Positions 19,101-30,044 of a DNA stretch of 64,000 nucleotides are shown here, piece after piece. The stretch comes from Seminavis robusta (taxonomy: Eukaryota > Bacillariophyta > Bacillariophyceae > Naviculales > Naviculaceae): assembly GCA_903772945.1 (NCBI GenBank), contig CAICTM010000012.1, forward strand, positions 124,001-188,000. The letters are read 5' to 3'. Numbering within the stretch: the stretch's first letter is position 1; each line of letters starts with the position of its first letter. The position numbers and the translations under genes are program-made. The notes below the pieces were generated by a model that did no database searches, was not told the DNA's origin, and saw only the letters and a list, made by a program, of their open reading frames with translations.

Positions 19101-21341
19101 ATGAAAATCATTTCAGCTTCCGCCATAGGTTTGTTCCAACTGGTGGCAGGTGCCAATCTCCGAGCTTCGTTTCTTCGGAACAAGCAAAGGTCTTTGCAAG
19201 AGATTAGCGCTGCTGAGGATCCCTTTCTTTGGTTGGAAGACACAAGGAGTCAAGAATCATTGGAGTGGGTGGAGACACAAAATAATGCCACCGTTTCTGC
19301 TCTCGAGGCTCATCCTTACTTCGACGACATTTTGCAGCAGTTAGAGCAGAACGGAAACTCTCCAGACCGCATACCCTATTTCAATATTCGTCATGGGCTG
19401 TTTTACAACTTCTGGAGAGATGAAGCGCACGTCCGTGGTATATGGCGAAGAACTACTATGGATTCCTACTTCAACGACACGACCCAGTGGGAAACCATTC
19501 TCGATTTCGACAAACTAAGTTCAGACGAAAACGAGAACTGGGTGTTGTCAGGAATCACTTGCCTCCCGCCTGAGGAGGTGCGTTGCATGATTTCCCTTTC
19601 CAGAGGCGGTGGAGATGCCACCGTAGAACGAGAGTTTGACCTCGAGGATATGGCGTTTGTCGAAGACGGCTTCCTTTTGCCAGAAGCTATCACATTTGCA
19701 AGCTGGAAAGATGCGGACACGCTCTGGGTATCCACTGACTTTGGAAACGGCTCCCTCACAACGTCAGGTTACTCAAGATTCGTAAAGCAATGGAAGCGTG
19801 GAACGCTACTTGAGAATGCCACCTCTGTGATTGAGGGGAGTGTGGATGATGTGTTCGTCTTCGGTGGAACTGAGTATTCACCCGAGCGAACCTACGAAGT
19901 CTTTTCTGTTTACGAAACCTTCTTCTTAGCCAATCATTATCATCTAAGGGCAGAAGATGGCGAAATCATACAGCTAGACGTCCCGAAAGATGCAAGCATT
20001 CTTCGCTTCTTCAAGAATCAAATGCTGTTGCAACTTCGAAGTGCATGGGAGGTTGCTGGTGACAACGAGACGTTTGCATCAGGTGCACTCCTTGCAATTG
20101 ACTTCGACGACTTCCTCTCTGGAAGCCGGGCCTTCACCGTTGTCTTCCAACCAAGTGAAAGGGTTGCTCTTGATATAGTGTCGAGTCCGGATGATGGTAT
20201 TGAAAATTTCATCGTGTACACCACACTCGACAACGTTATCAGCAGGATGTATAGAGCTACGATCGACGAGGCTGGAGTCTGGACAGAAGAAGAGATTCAG
20301 TTGCCTAGTCTGGGATCTGCAGGAGTCCTCAGCAGAAGTGGCTTCAATGATACGTTCTACATCTACTACTCTGATTTTCTAACTCCCACGACTTTGTATC
20401 GAGTGCACAGCGATGGCCACATCGAGTCTGTGAAGGCATCGCCTACTTTGTTCGACGGATCCGGCGTTACTGTTGAACAATACCACGCAACGTCCAAGGA
20501 TGGAACTCAGATTCCGTATTTCATCATCAAACCATCGGATCTTGTCCTCGACGGGAGTAACCCAACTCTGTTGTATGGATATGGTGGCTTTGAAGTTAGT
20601 TTGGTACCACAATACGACTCTGAAGTAGGGGCTGCGTGGATCGAGAGAGGTGGAGTTTACGTTGTGGCCAATATTCGTGGCGGAGGCGAGTTTGGACCAG
20701 AATGGCACCAAGCGGCAGTTCGTGAGAACCATCAGACCAATTTTGACGACTTCATAGCCGTGGCTGAAAACTTGATTGACCGCAAGATTACTTCGCCCGC
20801 TCATCTTGGAATTCGAGGCGGATCTCAGGGAGGCTTGCTTGTTGGAGGATCATTTGTTCAACGTCCGGATCTTTTTTCTGCGGTCGCTTGTCACGTTCCA
20901 CTGCTGGACATGCGCCGGTTCAGCAAGCTTCTGGCAGGTGCAAGCTGGATTGACGAGTATGGGGACCCCGATACCGACGACTGGGAGGACTTTATTTCGT
21001 CCTGGTCGCCCTACCACAACTTGAAAGCTGAGGAACAATACCCACATGTGTTCTTTCAAACATATACAAGTGACGACAGAGTCCACCCGGCCCATGCACG
21101 CAAAATGGCTGCTAAAATGCTGGATATGGGTCATTCTTTGTACTTTTACGAGGCAACAGAGGGAGGACATGGTGGTGGAGCATTGACAAACCAACGAGCT
21201 TACACAGATGCGCTTACCTACACGTACTTGTGGAAAATGCTGGCAAACAGTGACCAACCTGAAGGGTCAGATGCGGATTCGGAGGTGGATCTCCCCGGTG
21301 CCGAAGTCTCCAAGCAACTGGAACAACCCGATCTCCCATAG
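19101..21341 (+). CDS. Secreted-type prolyl oligopeptidase / oligopeptidase B (S9A)
   Basis: 746 residues, no intron. The start is followed by a signal-peptide-like segment (IISASAIGLFQLVAGANL), unusual because most S9A enzymes are cytosolic. The propeller domain begins at DPFLWLEDTRSQESLEWV (about 38-55). The alpha/beta-hydrolase domain contains LYGYGGFEVSL, NIRGGGEFGPEWHQAA, and the nucleophile motif GIRGGSQGG with Ser575. The Asp of the triad lies in SDDRVHP (658-659) and the His in EGGHGGG (His690). All three catalytic residues are in the right order and spacing, so it should be active on short peptides, cutting after Pro or basic residues. The C-terminal tail is acidic and Pro-rich. Many NxS/T sites fit a secretory route. 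Confidence 0.9.
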   Translation: MKIISASAIGLFQLVAGANLRASFLRNKQRSLQEISAAEDPFLWLEDTRSQESLEWVETQNNATVSALEAHPYFDDILQQLEQNGNSPDRIPYFNIRHGLFYNFWRDEAHVRGIWRRTTMDSYFNDTTQWETILDFDKLSSDENENWVLSGITCLPPEEVRCMISLSRGGGDATVEREFDLEDMAFVEDGFLLPEAITFASWKDADTLWVSTDFGNGSLTTSGYSRFVKQWKRGTLLENATSVIEGSVDDVFVFGGTEYSPERTYEVFSVYETFFLANHYHLRAEDGEIIQLDVPKDASILRFFKNQMLLQLRSAWEVAGDNETFASGALLAIDFDDFLSGSRAFTVVFQPSERVALDIVSSPDDGIENFIVYTTLDNVISRMYRATIDEAGVWTEEEIQLPSLGSAGVLSRSGFNDTFYIYYSDFLTPTTLYRVHSDGHIESVKASPTLFDGSGVTVEQYHATSKDGTQIPYFIIKPSDLVLDGSNPTLLYGYGGFEVSLVPQYDSEVGAAWIERGGVYVVANIRGGGEFGPEWHQAAVRENHQTNFDDFIAVAENLIDRKITSPAHLGIRGGSQGGLLVGGSFVQRPDLFSAVACHVPLLDMRRFSKLLAGASWIDEYGDPDTDDWEDFISSWSPYHNLKAEEQYPHVFFQTYTSDDRVHPAHARKMAAKMLDMGHSLYFYEATEGGHGGGALTNQRAYTDALTYTYLWKMLANSDQPEGSDADSEVDLPGAEVSKQLEQPDLP

Positions 21342-21709
21342 CGGCCTGTATACATACCGGTAGTCATAAAAGCAAATAGATGTTCACCCACTGTACTTGT
21401 TATCGGGTGGCACGATATCTCGTGTCAAAATACATGATGTGTGACTGGCAACTCCCACCAGATTTCATTCCCAGACGCCGTCTCCACCGTGACTTCAAAG
21501 TCCCGCCCGTTCATGATGAAGATTGCTGTGAATCTGTTCAAATCCCGCGTCGGTCTACAAGACCGGACAATGCTCACATTTCTCAACTAAATCCCCACTT
21601 GACTTGCTGGCCGATAATCTTTTTGCTCTCCCTTTGCAGCCACAACACCAATGCTCGGTGCAGTTCTGGCAAAAAGAGAAAAGAAGCTGTTGCTCTCCCA
21701 CGTTGCATC
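21342..21709. promoter_or_regulatory. Upstream region of the trypsin gene
   Basis: 368 bp between the peptidase stop and the preferred trypsin start. The frame is open upstream to 21380, but that extension has no signal peptide and looks like leader sequence, whereas the ATG at 21710 begins a clear one. The promoter should lie here. Confidence 0.45.
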
Positions 21710-23192
21710 ATGATGAAGATGTTGTCTTTTGTATTGCTTGCAGGGATGCAAATGGTGTCCATTTCAGCGGCGAAGTCAGGGGGGCTGCGAAGACAACCGT
21801 CCGCCAAAGATGAAGGCGACAAAATTCCGCAGCGAACCAGAAGACAAACTGACGCCGAAAAGGAAGCTCGCATTGTTGGTGGACACGATGTCCCAGCAGG
21901 AGACTTCACATTCTTTGCTCAATTCACATTGGGCTGTGGCGGCTCTTTGATAGCCAGCGATATGCTCTTGACTGTGGCCCACTGTGCTGAATTGGTATCC
22001 AACTCCGACTTTGCCTATGTGGGAAGTCATTTACTGGGTCAAGGCATCCAAAGAAGAATTGAAAACACTTTTATGCATCCATGGTACAACGCTGATACAA
22101 GCGAATATGACTTTCTTGTTGTCAAGCTGGATGCCCCGATCAACAACATCGACCCAGTGAGACTCAACAGTGAGACTTCCAGACCTGGATTCGTCGCGGT
22201 TGACAGAAACAATGGACAAGGCAATAACCAACCAGTTGCCGTAGAAGAGTTGTTGACTGTCATTGGCTTTGGAGTGCTTCAAGAGGGTGACACATTCATG
22301 GCTTCAAGAATGCAGGAAGCGTTTGTACCCTTTATCCCCCATCATATCTGTCAGGATTGGTACGGAAAAGAAGAGGTTGATGAAGATACCATGTTCTGTG
22401 CTGGTTATAGAGATGGGGGCACTGACTCATGTCAAGGCGACAGCGGATCCCCAATACTGAGTGAAGATGGTGTTCAAATGGGTGTTGTGTCTTGGGGACA
22501 AGGTGAGAATGAGAAGTAGCTTGTTTTGAGACGTCAACTGTCACATTGATTACTCACTTTGGCTGGACGGAATTTTTGCAGGCTGTGCAAGAAAGAAAAG
22601 ACCAGGGGTCTACGGCAGAGTGAGCGCGGTTCTCCCATGGATTCAGAGGACCGTGTGCAACCACTCTGAACAGGCACCATCGTACTGTTTGGCGTCGCCA
22701 AATCAGGGGGGTGGCGGTGGAAGTGGCAACGGTGGTGGTAGTAGTGGCAGCGGCGGTGGTGCTCCTCCTATCAACCAAGTCAACCCGATTGAAGATGGCT
22801 TCAGGGTGCAGATTGACATCAAATACGATACAAAACCCGAGGAGGTGGCTTGGATATTTGTCAACACTGACACGGGCGAAACGATTGATGTGATCCACTA
22901 TGGTTCAGTACACGCGCAAAACAAAGAAGACAATCTGCTTTATGAGAATCTACCATCGGGGAGGTACATGTTTTTGATCACCGACAGCCAAGGCGACGGC
23001 ATTTGTTGTGCATCGGGCATTGGATGGGTCACGATCAGTCAAATTTTAGACGATGGTAGCTCGACAGTACTATGGGCTGAAAATGGCACCTACGGCGACG
23101 GAGCTGTGACAAGCTTTGACTTGGCCGCTCCTGATGCCAACGCCAACGTCAACACTGAGCGAAATCCCTCCTTTGATGACGACGCTCGATAG
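21710..23192 (+). CDS. Trypsin-like serine protease with C-terminal DGICC domain
   Basis: Two exons, 21710-22502 and 22582-23192, with a 79-bp GT-AG intron; 467 residues. A signal peptide (MLSFVLLAGMQMVSISA) and a basic propeptide lead to ARIVGGHDVPAGDF, the activation site of S1 proteases. The triad is complete: His91 (LTVAHC), Asp134 (EYDFLVVKL) and Ser245 (CQGDSGSP). An Asp six residues before the serine (GTDSCQGDS) predicts cleavage after Lys or Arg. The catalytic domain ends with GVYGRVSAVLPWIQRTV in exon 2. A Gly/Ser linker (GGGGGSGNGGGSSGSGGG) joins a C-terminal domain with GDGICCASGIGWV near residue 403, homologous to the C-terminus of the serine-less paralogue at 12756. Probably secreted. 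Confidence 0.88.
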
Positions 23193-23497
23193 CGCGGCAA
23201 TCGCATTGCAAGTCGTGCTAGTTTCAACAAATCGCCCAAGCCTTGGACAACCCAGCATGTTCAAAGTAGAGAAACGCCACCGTTTTTGAATGGAATGACA
23301 TAGGCTAGCTGGGTTAGCTAGCCAGGCAAGCTGAACAACGATGCTGCTCTCTGTGGACGGCATAGCTTCACTGCAGACATCAGATGGCCACATTACTACC
23401 GGTACAGACCGGCATAGCTACATAGCACACATCAAATCGCCCCGTTCTCTATTATTATGTTACATTTTGTGAGGTTTTTACGTTCCTCCATGAGGAG
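23193..23497. other. Intergenic between convergent genes
   Basis: About 300 bp with GCTAGC (23310) and TACCGGTAC (23395) palindromes. No gene is seen. Confidence 0.5.
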
Positions 23498-24133
23498 TTA
23501 TGCAGATCGCGCTAGACCCGACTTTCTCTTGCCATTGCGCCTGTCGGGTCTTCTTTTGCTCTGGGGGAAGATCCCAAGACCCTGATCAACGCCCTCCTTA
23601 GACAGAAACGCGTCTCTGTATACTCGTCGAGCTTCTGCAGCATCATCTACTGCAAGATCGCACGCCCTGTCTTTGGCCCATTGACTATGTTTAGATGCAA
23701 ACGCTTCTAACATTTCCATAGCGTGTGCCGGAGACATGGAGGATGCCAAAGTTGCGTGTTGCTTCAGAACAAGTGATCTGTAGAGGTCGCATCGTGCTCT
23801 TCTTGCCTTATCATCCCCGCTCAGAGCATCCAGTCCTCTTGTGTATGGTGCGTTGCCTTCGTCTTGGTGCTTGGCAACATAGTTCTTGTCGTTGTCCTGC
23901 TTGCCTTCCTTGACTGTCACTCGTCGGAAATACTCTCGCAGCACTTCTTTCACATCACTTCGAAAGCTTTCCTTCAATTCCTCTCCAGTATACCAAACAT
24001 CTTTCGCCTCGTTTGGCAAGATTGATGAGGACTCGTGGAACGTGTTGTTTGCAGCATCATCAAATCGAACACACTTTCTGAATGCAGTACTGGTTTCGCT
24101 TGTATTACTGTCCATGCTTGTTGTTGGGTTCAT
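23498..24133 (-). CDS. Small hydrophilic protein of a diatom-expanded family
   Basis: 211 residues, no intron. The pattern CVRFDDAANNTFHESSSI, then DVWYTGEELKESFRSD, then a basic helical region with RGLDALSGDDKARRAR and a C-terminal Lys/Arg stretch (SKRRPDRRNGKRKSGL) is one I know from many unnamed diatom proteins. They share a short VRF...N...H...VWYT..E..SF signature. No signal peptide or membrane segment is present; the basic tail could act in nuclear localisation (inference). Function is unknown. A long gene-free stretch lies upstream. Confidence 0.68.
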   Translation of the reverse strand: MNPTTSMDSNTSETSTAFRKCVRFDDAANNTFHESSSILPNEAKDVWYTGEELKESFRSDVKEVLREYFRRVTVKEGKQDNDKNYVAKHQDEGNAPYTRGLDALSGDDKARRARCDLYRSLVLKQHATLASSMSPAHAMEMLEAFASKHSQWAKDRACDLAVDDAAEARRVYRDAFLSKEGVDQGLGIFPQSKRRPDRRNGKRKSGLARSA

Positions 24134-25722
24134 GGTTTCAATTTTCGGATTTGTGAGGTTGAAATCAAGAGATTTGTTGTGAGCAACATCTTTGAGGTTG
24201 CCTGTAGCTACAGTAGCTAGGTAGCTTTAGAACTGGCTCACACAATCGGGGAGCCGATCACGGAAGGTTTGAAGGTTTGAGAGAGTGTGGCTTCGCATCC
24301 CTCGCAAGATCCCCAAGACAACATTTTTCTTCGAAGTTCGAGTTTGATCGCTTCTGACTTCCCTGTTCCCTGCACTGCCCGCACCAAATCAGAACAATAA
24401 CGATTGCCGAAAGCTATTCGGTGTTGGCTTCGGTCTTCGGTGTCATAGGCGTCAAACTACAGTACCGGTAGACTAGTACGGCTGTACGGCTGTACGGTAC
24501 AGGCTGTACTCGTATGTCACGGAACAAGCGACAAGTCAATGTTGTGACACGAGCAAGCGGCACGAGCTCAAAAAGAGGTTCGTAGCGACGCTAACAATTA
24601 CTTGCTCTTTTTGATTGCCGTAGTCGAGTCGAGTCGAGTCGCAGACTTACTTCTTACGATTGTTTGGACCTTCGACAGCTCCTTTGACACCATGACCCGA
24701 AATTTCACCCTTCCGAGTGAGAGTCGAGTTGAGTCTTTTGCTGAATTGCTTTGATGGCGCACTAGCTAGCTAGCTAGCTAGCATTTCAGGTTCTTCATGT
24801 GGCTAGCGAAGTAAATAATATTGGGAAATGACTTTCCGTCTCTTGGGGGCTTGTTCCGTACCTGGCGGCGGCTGCCGAGTAATAAGTGGTTATCTGGGCT
24901 GCCCTGGTGAGAGCTGCTAGCTAGCTGGTACACGTGTAGGTAGAACTTGAAGCCACACGCAAAACGGCAATCGAGTGAAACCAACAAGAATAGAGTCTCG
25001 ATGGAGGAATACGAACGATGTGAGTAGCCACCAGTCCGGCCGACATAGTACAGTACATGTACCCGGTACCAGTAAATCATCCCGTATATTGCAATGCGTC
25101 CTTTGAACCAACCGCCAGGTTTGGAAAGAAATATACACCAAGATTTGATTCTAGCTAGATAAGCAGATGTAATCCCAGTGATCCCAGCTAGTAAGGACCT
25201 GGCAATGCCCAGCGAAGGAGCTAATCAGTTGCTGCTTGTCATCTTTGATGTTCTGGCTCCTTTCAGCTCTAAAAAAAGCAACGCTCAAGTGATTGGGGAA
25301 GCCAGCTTCCTGGGGAGTGCAGCCACCAGACAAGGCTTCCTTTTTCGCAAGGGATCGGAGGTCGTGCCGGTGCCGGTACCGTAGCCTGGCGAATCGAATC
25401 TGAATCGTTTGGTTGATGGCCCTGAAGCCTTCCTTTGGTCTTGGTTCCCCGCACAGCGAGTAACCAAGTACGATGTACCAGGTCCCATAATATACTCGTA
25501 CCGGTAGGTACATGTAATAACAGCTCTTTTGGCTCACTATTCATTCGTGCCACCTGTGACGTCTTCAAACAAAAAGCATGGCGTCGGCGTTGGATCTTGA
25601 AGTGGTCTCGATGATGATCTTCCCTTCTTCCCCGAGTTGGATCTTGATTGATTGGGGTGTCATCTGCTGATCCTTGTTGCTATCACTATCCCACCCTGCT
25701 GCCTAAGCTATCCTTTTGCAAG
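24134..25722. other. Gene-poor stretch with short palindromic repeats
   Basis: 1.6 kb between divergent genes with no supported coding. It holds a TCGAGTCGAGTCGAGTCG run near 24623-24640, a GCTAGCTAGCTAGC run near 24764-24782, TACCGGTA-type palindromes, and further CTAGCTAG near 24919-24926. Promoters of both flanking genes should lie at its ends. Confidence 0.5.
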
Positions 25723-27276
25723 ATGACTCCACTGCGCTTGTATCTCTTTGCAGCAACACTCCTCTGGAGCTTGGCTCTTTCCTCGGCTGTTTCCGTGGAA
25801 CCCCGAACGGGCATTGAATTTGAGGACAAACTCAATAGAGCCAAGCTGGAGAAAGTAGGCCTAAGATCCAAAGGTCCGATCAAGGTCTACGCTGTGGGTC
25901 AGTATGGCAAATCCATCTTTGTGCTCAAAATGGCGTACTCGGTCAATGCTGAAAAATTGTCAGGAGCGCTCATGGATGCCCTGAAACCACGCTGCGAGGA
26001 GCTGGGTTGCGGGGATCAAGTGGAAGAGTTCAAGGCATTTGTCATGGACGCCTTGCCGAACGGGGCCAAACAGGGTACCCAACTCGTTTTCAACACGGCA
26101 GGTGGAAAAGTCACACTCAGTGTCAATGGAAAACCGGCCTCCAAAATTAGTGGCAAGGCTGTTGCCAAGGCATTTACGGGGATTTATACAGACGCCAATG
26201 CAGTGTGCAAAATGAAACCAGTTCAGACCGATGACAGCGGCGAAAGAGATCCCGAGATGATGGCCACTCTTGGCGTAATGGCCGCGACCACTCTCGTCAT
26301 ATTCTTGCTTGTCACAAAACCAGATCCAGCCATTAAAGTCAGCGAATTGAACATTTACCCCGTCAAGTCCTGTGCCGAACAATCCGTCTCGGAAGCCACA
26401 GTGACACCCCGTGGTTTTGCAGGAGACCGAATTGCCATGGTCGTGGATGCTAATGGAAAATGTTGTACCAGCCGTGACAAGGACAAGGCCAAATTGTTCC
26501 ATATCCACGCAGATTTGGATGTGGACAATGACAATTTGACATTAACCGCTGCGTCGGCGTATTATCCCCTGGAAGTCGATTTGCAAAAGTCGGCACCGTC
26601 TGGAAAGGTTACTCATAATGAAGCACCAGGCGAAATGCAACTGGCCGATTATGGCAATGTCGCTGCAGCGTGGCTAGAAATTGCCACGGGCATTGCAGGA
26701 TGCCGCCTCACTGGGATTGGAGAAGATTATCAACGCAAAGTGATGGTCAATGCCAGTCAAGGCGATGCTGTTCCGAATAACGGCGATGCTCCGGTATCTC
26801 TAGCAGACGAAGCACCTTTTCTGCTGACAAACGAAGCTTCATTGGATGATTTGAACAGTCGCATGGTGGCCAGAGGGAAATCCCCCGTTGACATGAGACG
26901 ATTCCGGCCCAATATCGTGGTCAGCAGTGGCTCTGGTCTATCAGCTTGGGAAGAAGATACCTGGAGCAAGATTCGTATTGGTGGTACCGTGGAATTCTTC
27001 GTGTGGCAACGTTGTGGGCGTTGCACGATGACAACCATTGATCGAGATACGTTGGATCGTAGTGGGGAACCATTGGCCACTTTGAATACGTTTCGAGAAT
27101 CAGTGAAGGGTCAACGCAACTTTGGAATGCATTTGGTCCCCGATCCATCTACGCTGGTCGACGGAAAAGCCGAGATCCATGCCGGCGACAAGATTGAAGT
27201 CTTGGAATACAACAAGGCACGTCAGACGGAGTGGCAGGAGAACAAAGATAACGGAGGAATGGCTCCCACCGAGTAG
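25723..27276 (+). CDS. Chalcone isomerase-like / MOSC domain fusion protein
   Basis: 517 residues from the ATG at 25723, chosen because it starts a signal peptide (PLRLYLFAATLLWSLALSSA). Residues about 27-170 match the chalcone-isomerase-like (fatty-acid-binding) fold: RTGIEFEDKLNRAKLEKVGL and IKVYAVGQYGKS. A membrane segment follows (about 181-200, LGVMAATTLVIFLLV). From about 205 comes a MOSC N-terminal barrel (ELNIYPVKSC, GFAGDRIAMVVD) and then the MOSC domain (APFLLTNEASLDDLNSR, MRRFRPNIVV, WQRCGRCTMTTIDRDT near 429-444). The Cys in GRCTMTTID corresponds to the molybdenum-binding cysteine of mARC-type enzymes. MOSC proteins use a molybdenum cofactor; fusion with a CHI-like domain is unusual. 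It should be anchored in an endomembrane or the plastid envelope (inference). Confidence 0.83.
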   Translation: MTPLRLYLFAATLLWSLALSSAVSVEPRTGIEFEDKLNRAKLEKVGLRSKGPIKVYAVGQYGKSIFVLKMAYSVNAEKLSGALMDALKPRCEELGCGDQVEEFKAFVMDALPNGAKQGTQLVFNTAGGKVTLSVNGKPASKISGKAVAKAFTGIYTDANAVCKMKPVQTDDSGERDPEMMATLGVMAATTLVIFLLVTKPDPAIKVSELNIYPVKSCAEQSVSEATVTPRGFAGDRIAMVVDANGKCCTSRDKDKAKLFHIHADLDVDNDNLTLTAASAYYPLEVDLQKSAPSGKVTHNEAPGEMQLADYGNVAAAWLEIATGIAGCRLTGIGEDYQRKVMVNASQGDAVPNNGDAPVSLADEAPFLLTNEASLDDLNSRMVARGKSPVDMRRFRPNIVVSSGSGLSAWEEDTWSKIRIGGTVEFFVWQRCGRCTMTTIDRDTLDRSGEPLATLNTFRESVKGQRNFGMHLVPDPSTLVDGKAEIHAGDKIEVLEYNKARQTEWQENKDNGGMAPTE

Positions 27277-27998
27277 AAACCGTGGAGGGTCGCAAAAAAG
27301 GAAACTGGCAATAGTCGGGGCCAAATTGTTTGTAAAGGACGCTGAAGGAGACGTGTAATCACTGTAAATTGCTACTCCGTTGATCTTCGTAAAAGGTGAT
27401 AACGAAGCAAACCCCTTTGCCTCAGGCTGCTACCGCTAGTTGTCTCCTATCCGTTCACTCATCGAATTCTGACTTGTGGTCCAGAAACTTTTTGCTTTAA
27501 AAGGCAAAATGCATATCAAAGACCTCTGATCAATGGGATTAGTAGTCTCCAGCCAGCCAAAAGCCAGTTTTTGTCTTCCTGCATTCGACCGAAGAGTCAT
27601 AACGTAGGATCATAGCGAGTAACCTTCTTTATTGTTGACACGAAATGTGGCAGCAAGATCAGGTGGAAATTGAAGCAGTCTACTGTGATCTTTTCCATGC
27701 CTTCGTGTCTGTGAGAAGGAGAGGACGGAGGCAACAAAACAAGTGATAGCGGTAATTGTACCATACGGTTCAGAGATGCTGGCTTGGGTAACTTTGATCT
27801 TCGGCACTCGTCACGCTTCGTGCACGACAGACAGCTGTACAAGCTTACAAATGCTAATGGCAGTTTGTTCAGAATTTCTCAGAGAATTCGCTCATTTTTC
27901 AATCTCTCTGCTCGAACCTCCAAGAGAGACAAGCAACGTCATTCACTCCTTATTATCCATTGCTTAGTTAGTACGGTACAATACACAGAAGTATCACC
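27277..27998. other. Intergenic, no gene seen
   Basis: About 720 bp between two genes on the same strand. Short open frames have no supporting features. The 3' half should contain the promoter of the TMEM144-like gene. Confidence 0.5.
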
Positions 27999-29619
27999 AT
28001 GGATTGTGAGAGCTGTGGTTGGGCAGCGGCTGTGGTGGCCGTGGTGTCGTTTGGTTCCTTCGGTGTTCCCATCAAGAGCGAAACTTGCCGTCGATTGAAC
28101 ATTGATCCATTGGTGTTCCAAACCTACAAGACTGTCGTGTGCTTCTTATCTTCGGCCGTGATACTGGCAATCCTGGGGCGTCCGTTTCGATTCACACCTT
28201 GGGGCATTGTGTCGGCCATTTTTTGGGTGCCAGCTGGAGTTGGGACGGTCGCTGCAGTCAAGCTTGCAGGGTTAGCAGTGGCCATTGCCGTGGGAAACAG
28301 TTTGGTAGCTCTTGTATCCTTTACTTGGGGTATTCTTATCTTCCATGAACCCATCCATTCCATTTCCATGGCGTGTGTGGGAGTCATGATGATGATCCTG
28401 GGATTCTGCGGTATGAGCTACTTTTCCACAAGGGACAGGAACAACACAGACAATGGCAAGCCGCTGCCATTGTCATCGCCACAACAACAGCAATTGACCA
28501 TGTCGTTTCATTACGAGGCACCATTGGAGACTCCCACTGGTTCAAGCTGCAATGGCTCGATACAGACGTGTCCATCGTCATCCGAGTCGATTGAGTTGGT
28601 AGAGGAGGCCAGACGACAGTATCGTTTGTGCCAAGAGATCCATGATTTTGAAGCCAAAACCTTTCGCAATAATCGTCACCATTCAAGGACAAACGGGGAT
28701 CATCATCATGAAATCCACAATACACAACGTCAACATCTACATCTACAAGATGAAAAACATGACGAAAACAGCAACATCGTGGGTGGATTGAGACACCGAC
28801 AAGTGCACCTGGTACATCATCACTCCAATGAAATGGTGTCCTCACCTACTGCTACACATGACAAGAAAACAGCAATGGTACTCTCGCCGTCTGTAGAAGA
28901 TGCCATTCCGGCATTTCCATCACCGCCGCCACCATCTAATGCAGCCTTCACCTTCACCGACCATCATGACCCCCAACCCAATGACACATTCCTTGTTCTT
29001 GCTGGCGGGGCATGTAAACTAACGCGACGGCAAGTAGGCATTGCTCTTTCCATTTTCAACGGATGTTGGGGCGGTAGTATACTGGTCCCGATGAAGTTTT
29101 GTCCCGACCCGACAATCACCAGAGGAGTTGATTTCGTCTGGTCATTTTCGATTGGGGCCATGCTAGTCACGGCTTCACTTTGGTTAGGTCGATTCTTGTG
29201 GAATTATGCTGCGTCGGGTGATTCATCCTTGGCCTACAGGTCTTTGCCACCCTTGCATTTGAAAGAAATGTGGAAGCCCGGAGGCTTGTCAGGTCTGTTG
29301 TGGAGCACTGGCAACCTGTTTTCCATCTTATCGGTGGATTACCTCGGGGAAGGAGTAGGATACTGTGTCGTACAGGCATCCATGTTGGGTAAGATCTTGT
29401 TGCTCTGGCGTGTGTTGGTGTTTCTTGCAGCATATCCATTATTGATTGTACCGTTCTATTCTTCTCCGCCCCTTGGATGCAACAGTCAGTGGGCTATTTG
29501 GCATCTTCTATTTCAAGGAAGTCAAAGGAATGGCTACTATTTCCAAGTGGTTCCTTTCCGCCTTGCTGACTGTGTCTGGCATCCTAGTTCTCAGCTATGA
29601 ACACCACGACACCTCATAG
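27999..29619 (+). CDS. TMEM144-like drug/metabolite-type transporter
   Basis: Two exons, 27999-29388 and 29486-29619, with a 97-bp GT-AG intron; 507 residues. The N-terminal half has WAAAVVAVVSFGSFGVPIKS, DPLVFQTYKT, FTPWGIVSAIFWVPAGVGTV and VSFTWGILIFHEP, which match the TMEM144 branch of the DMT (EamA-like) superfamily. The second half repeats the topology: GIALSIFNGCWGGSILVPM, FVWSFSIGAMLVTASLWLG, GLSGLLWSTGNLFSILSV, and after the intron GIFYFKEVKG and FLSALLTVSGILVLSYE. Some ten membrane segments are expected. The two halves are separated by a long loop (about 145-320) very rich in His, Gln and Asn (HHHEIHNTQRQHLH), unusual for the family. The substrate is unknown; relatives are thought to carry sugars or other small molecules. 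Confidence 0.82.
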
Positions 29620-30044
29620 GGCAGAGACAATCGGACAGTCCGCGAACTCGAGCAAAGGCTTATCCAAGAATGGGGAGGGGGGCTGATCAAAAAGGAGTTG
29701 CCTCCACCAAGGCTCCTGCTGCCAACTGATGTTGTCATAGATAGCTGATGTTCAATTCAACATCATGGATGACAGTGGTGAAGGAATCCTACGCAAGCTC
29801 TCGACGCACTGGCTGCAACAAAACCAAACAGGCTTTGCTCGCTGCGGTCGCGTAACGAAACTCCTGTTTGGCCGCGGCATGGGTACAACGACAGACACAT
29901 GCACTATAGCACGCATTAGAAACTAGCTAGCAAGTCAATTGAAAACATGTATCTATCTTTAATTAATATACGCCGTACTCAAATACGCACCAACTTTCGG
30001 TAGCGATACACCCGTGCAATCGTCTTGGAGGTCTAGTTGTTCTT
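29620..30044. other. Intergenic between convergent genes
   Basis: 425 bp of 3' flanking sequence, AT-rich towards 29945. No gene or repeat is seen. Confidence 0.5.

Noticed and set aside
21380-21709. Upstream extension of the trypsin frame to 21380
   Set aside because: Would bury the clear signal peptide that starts at 21710; no conserved sequence in the extension.
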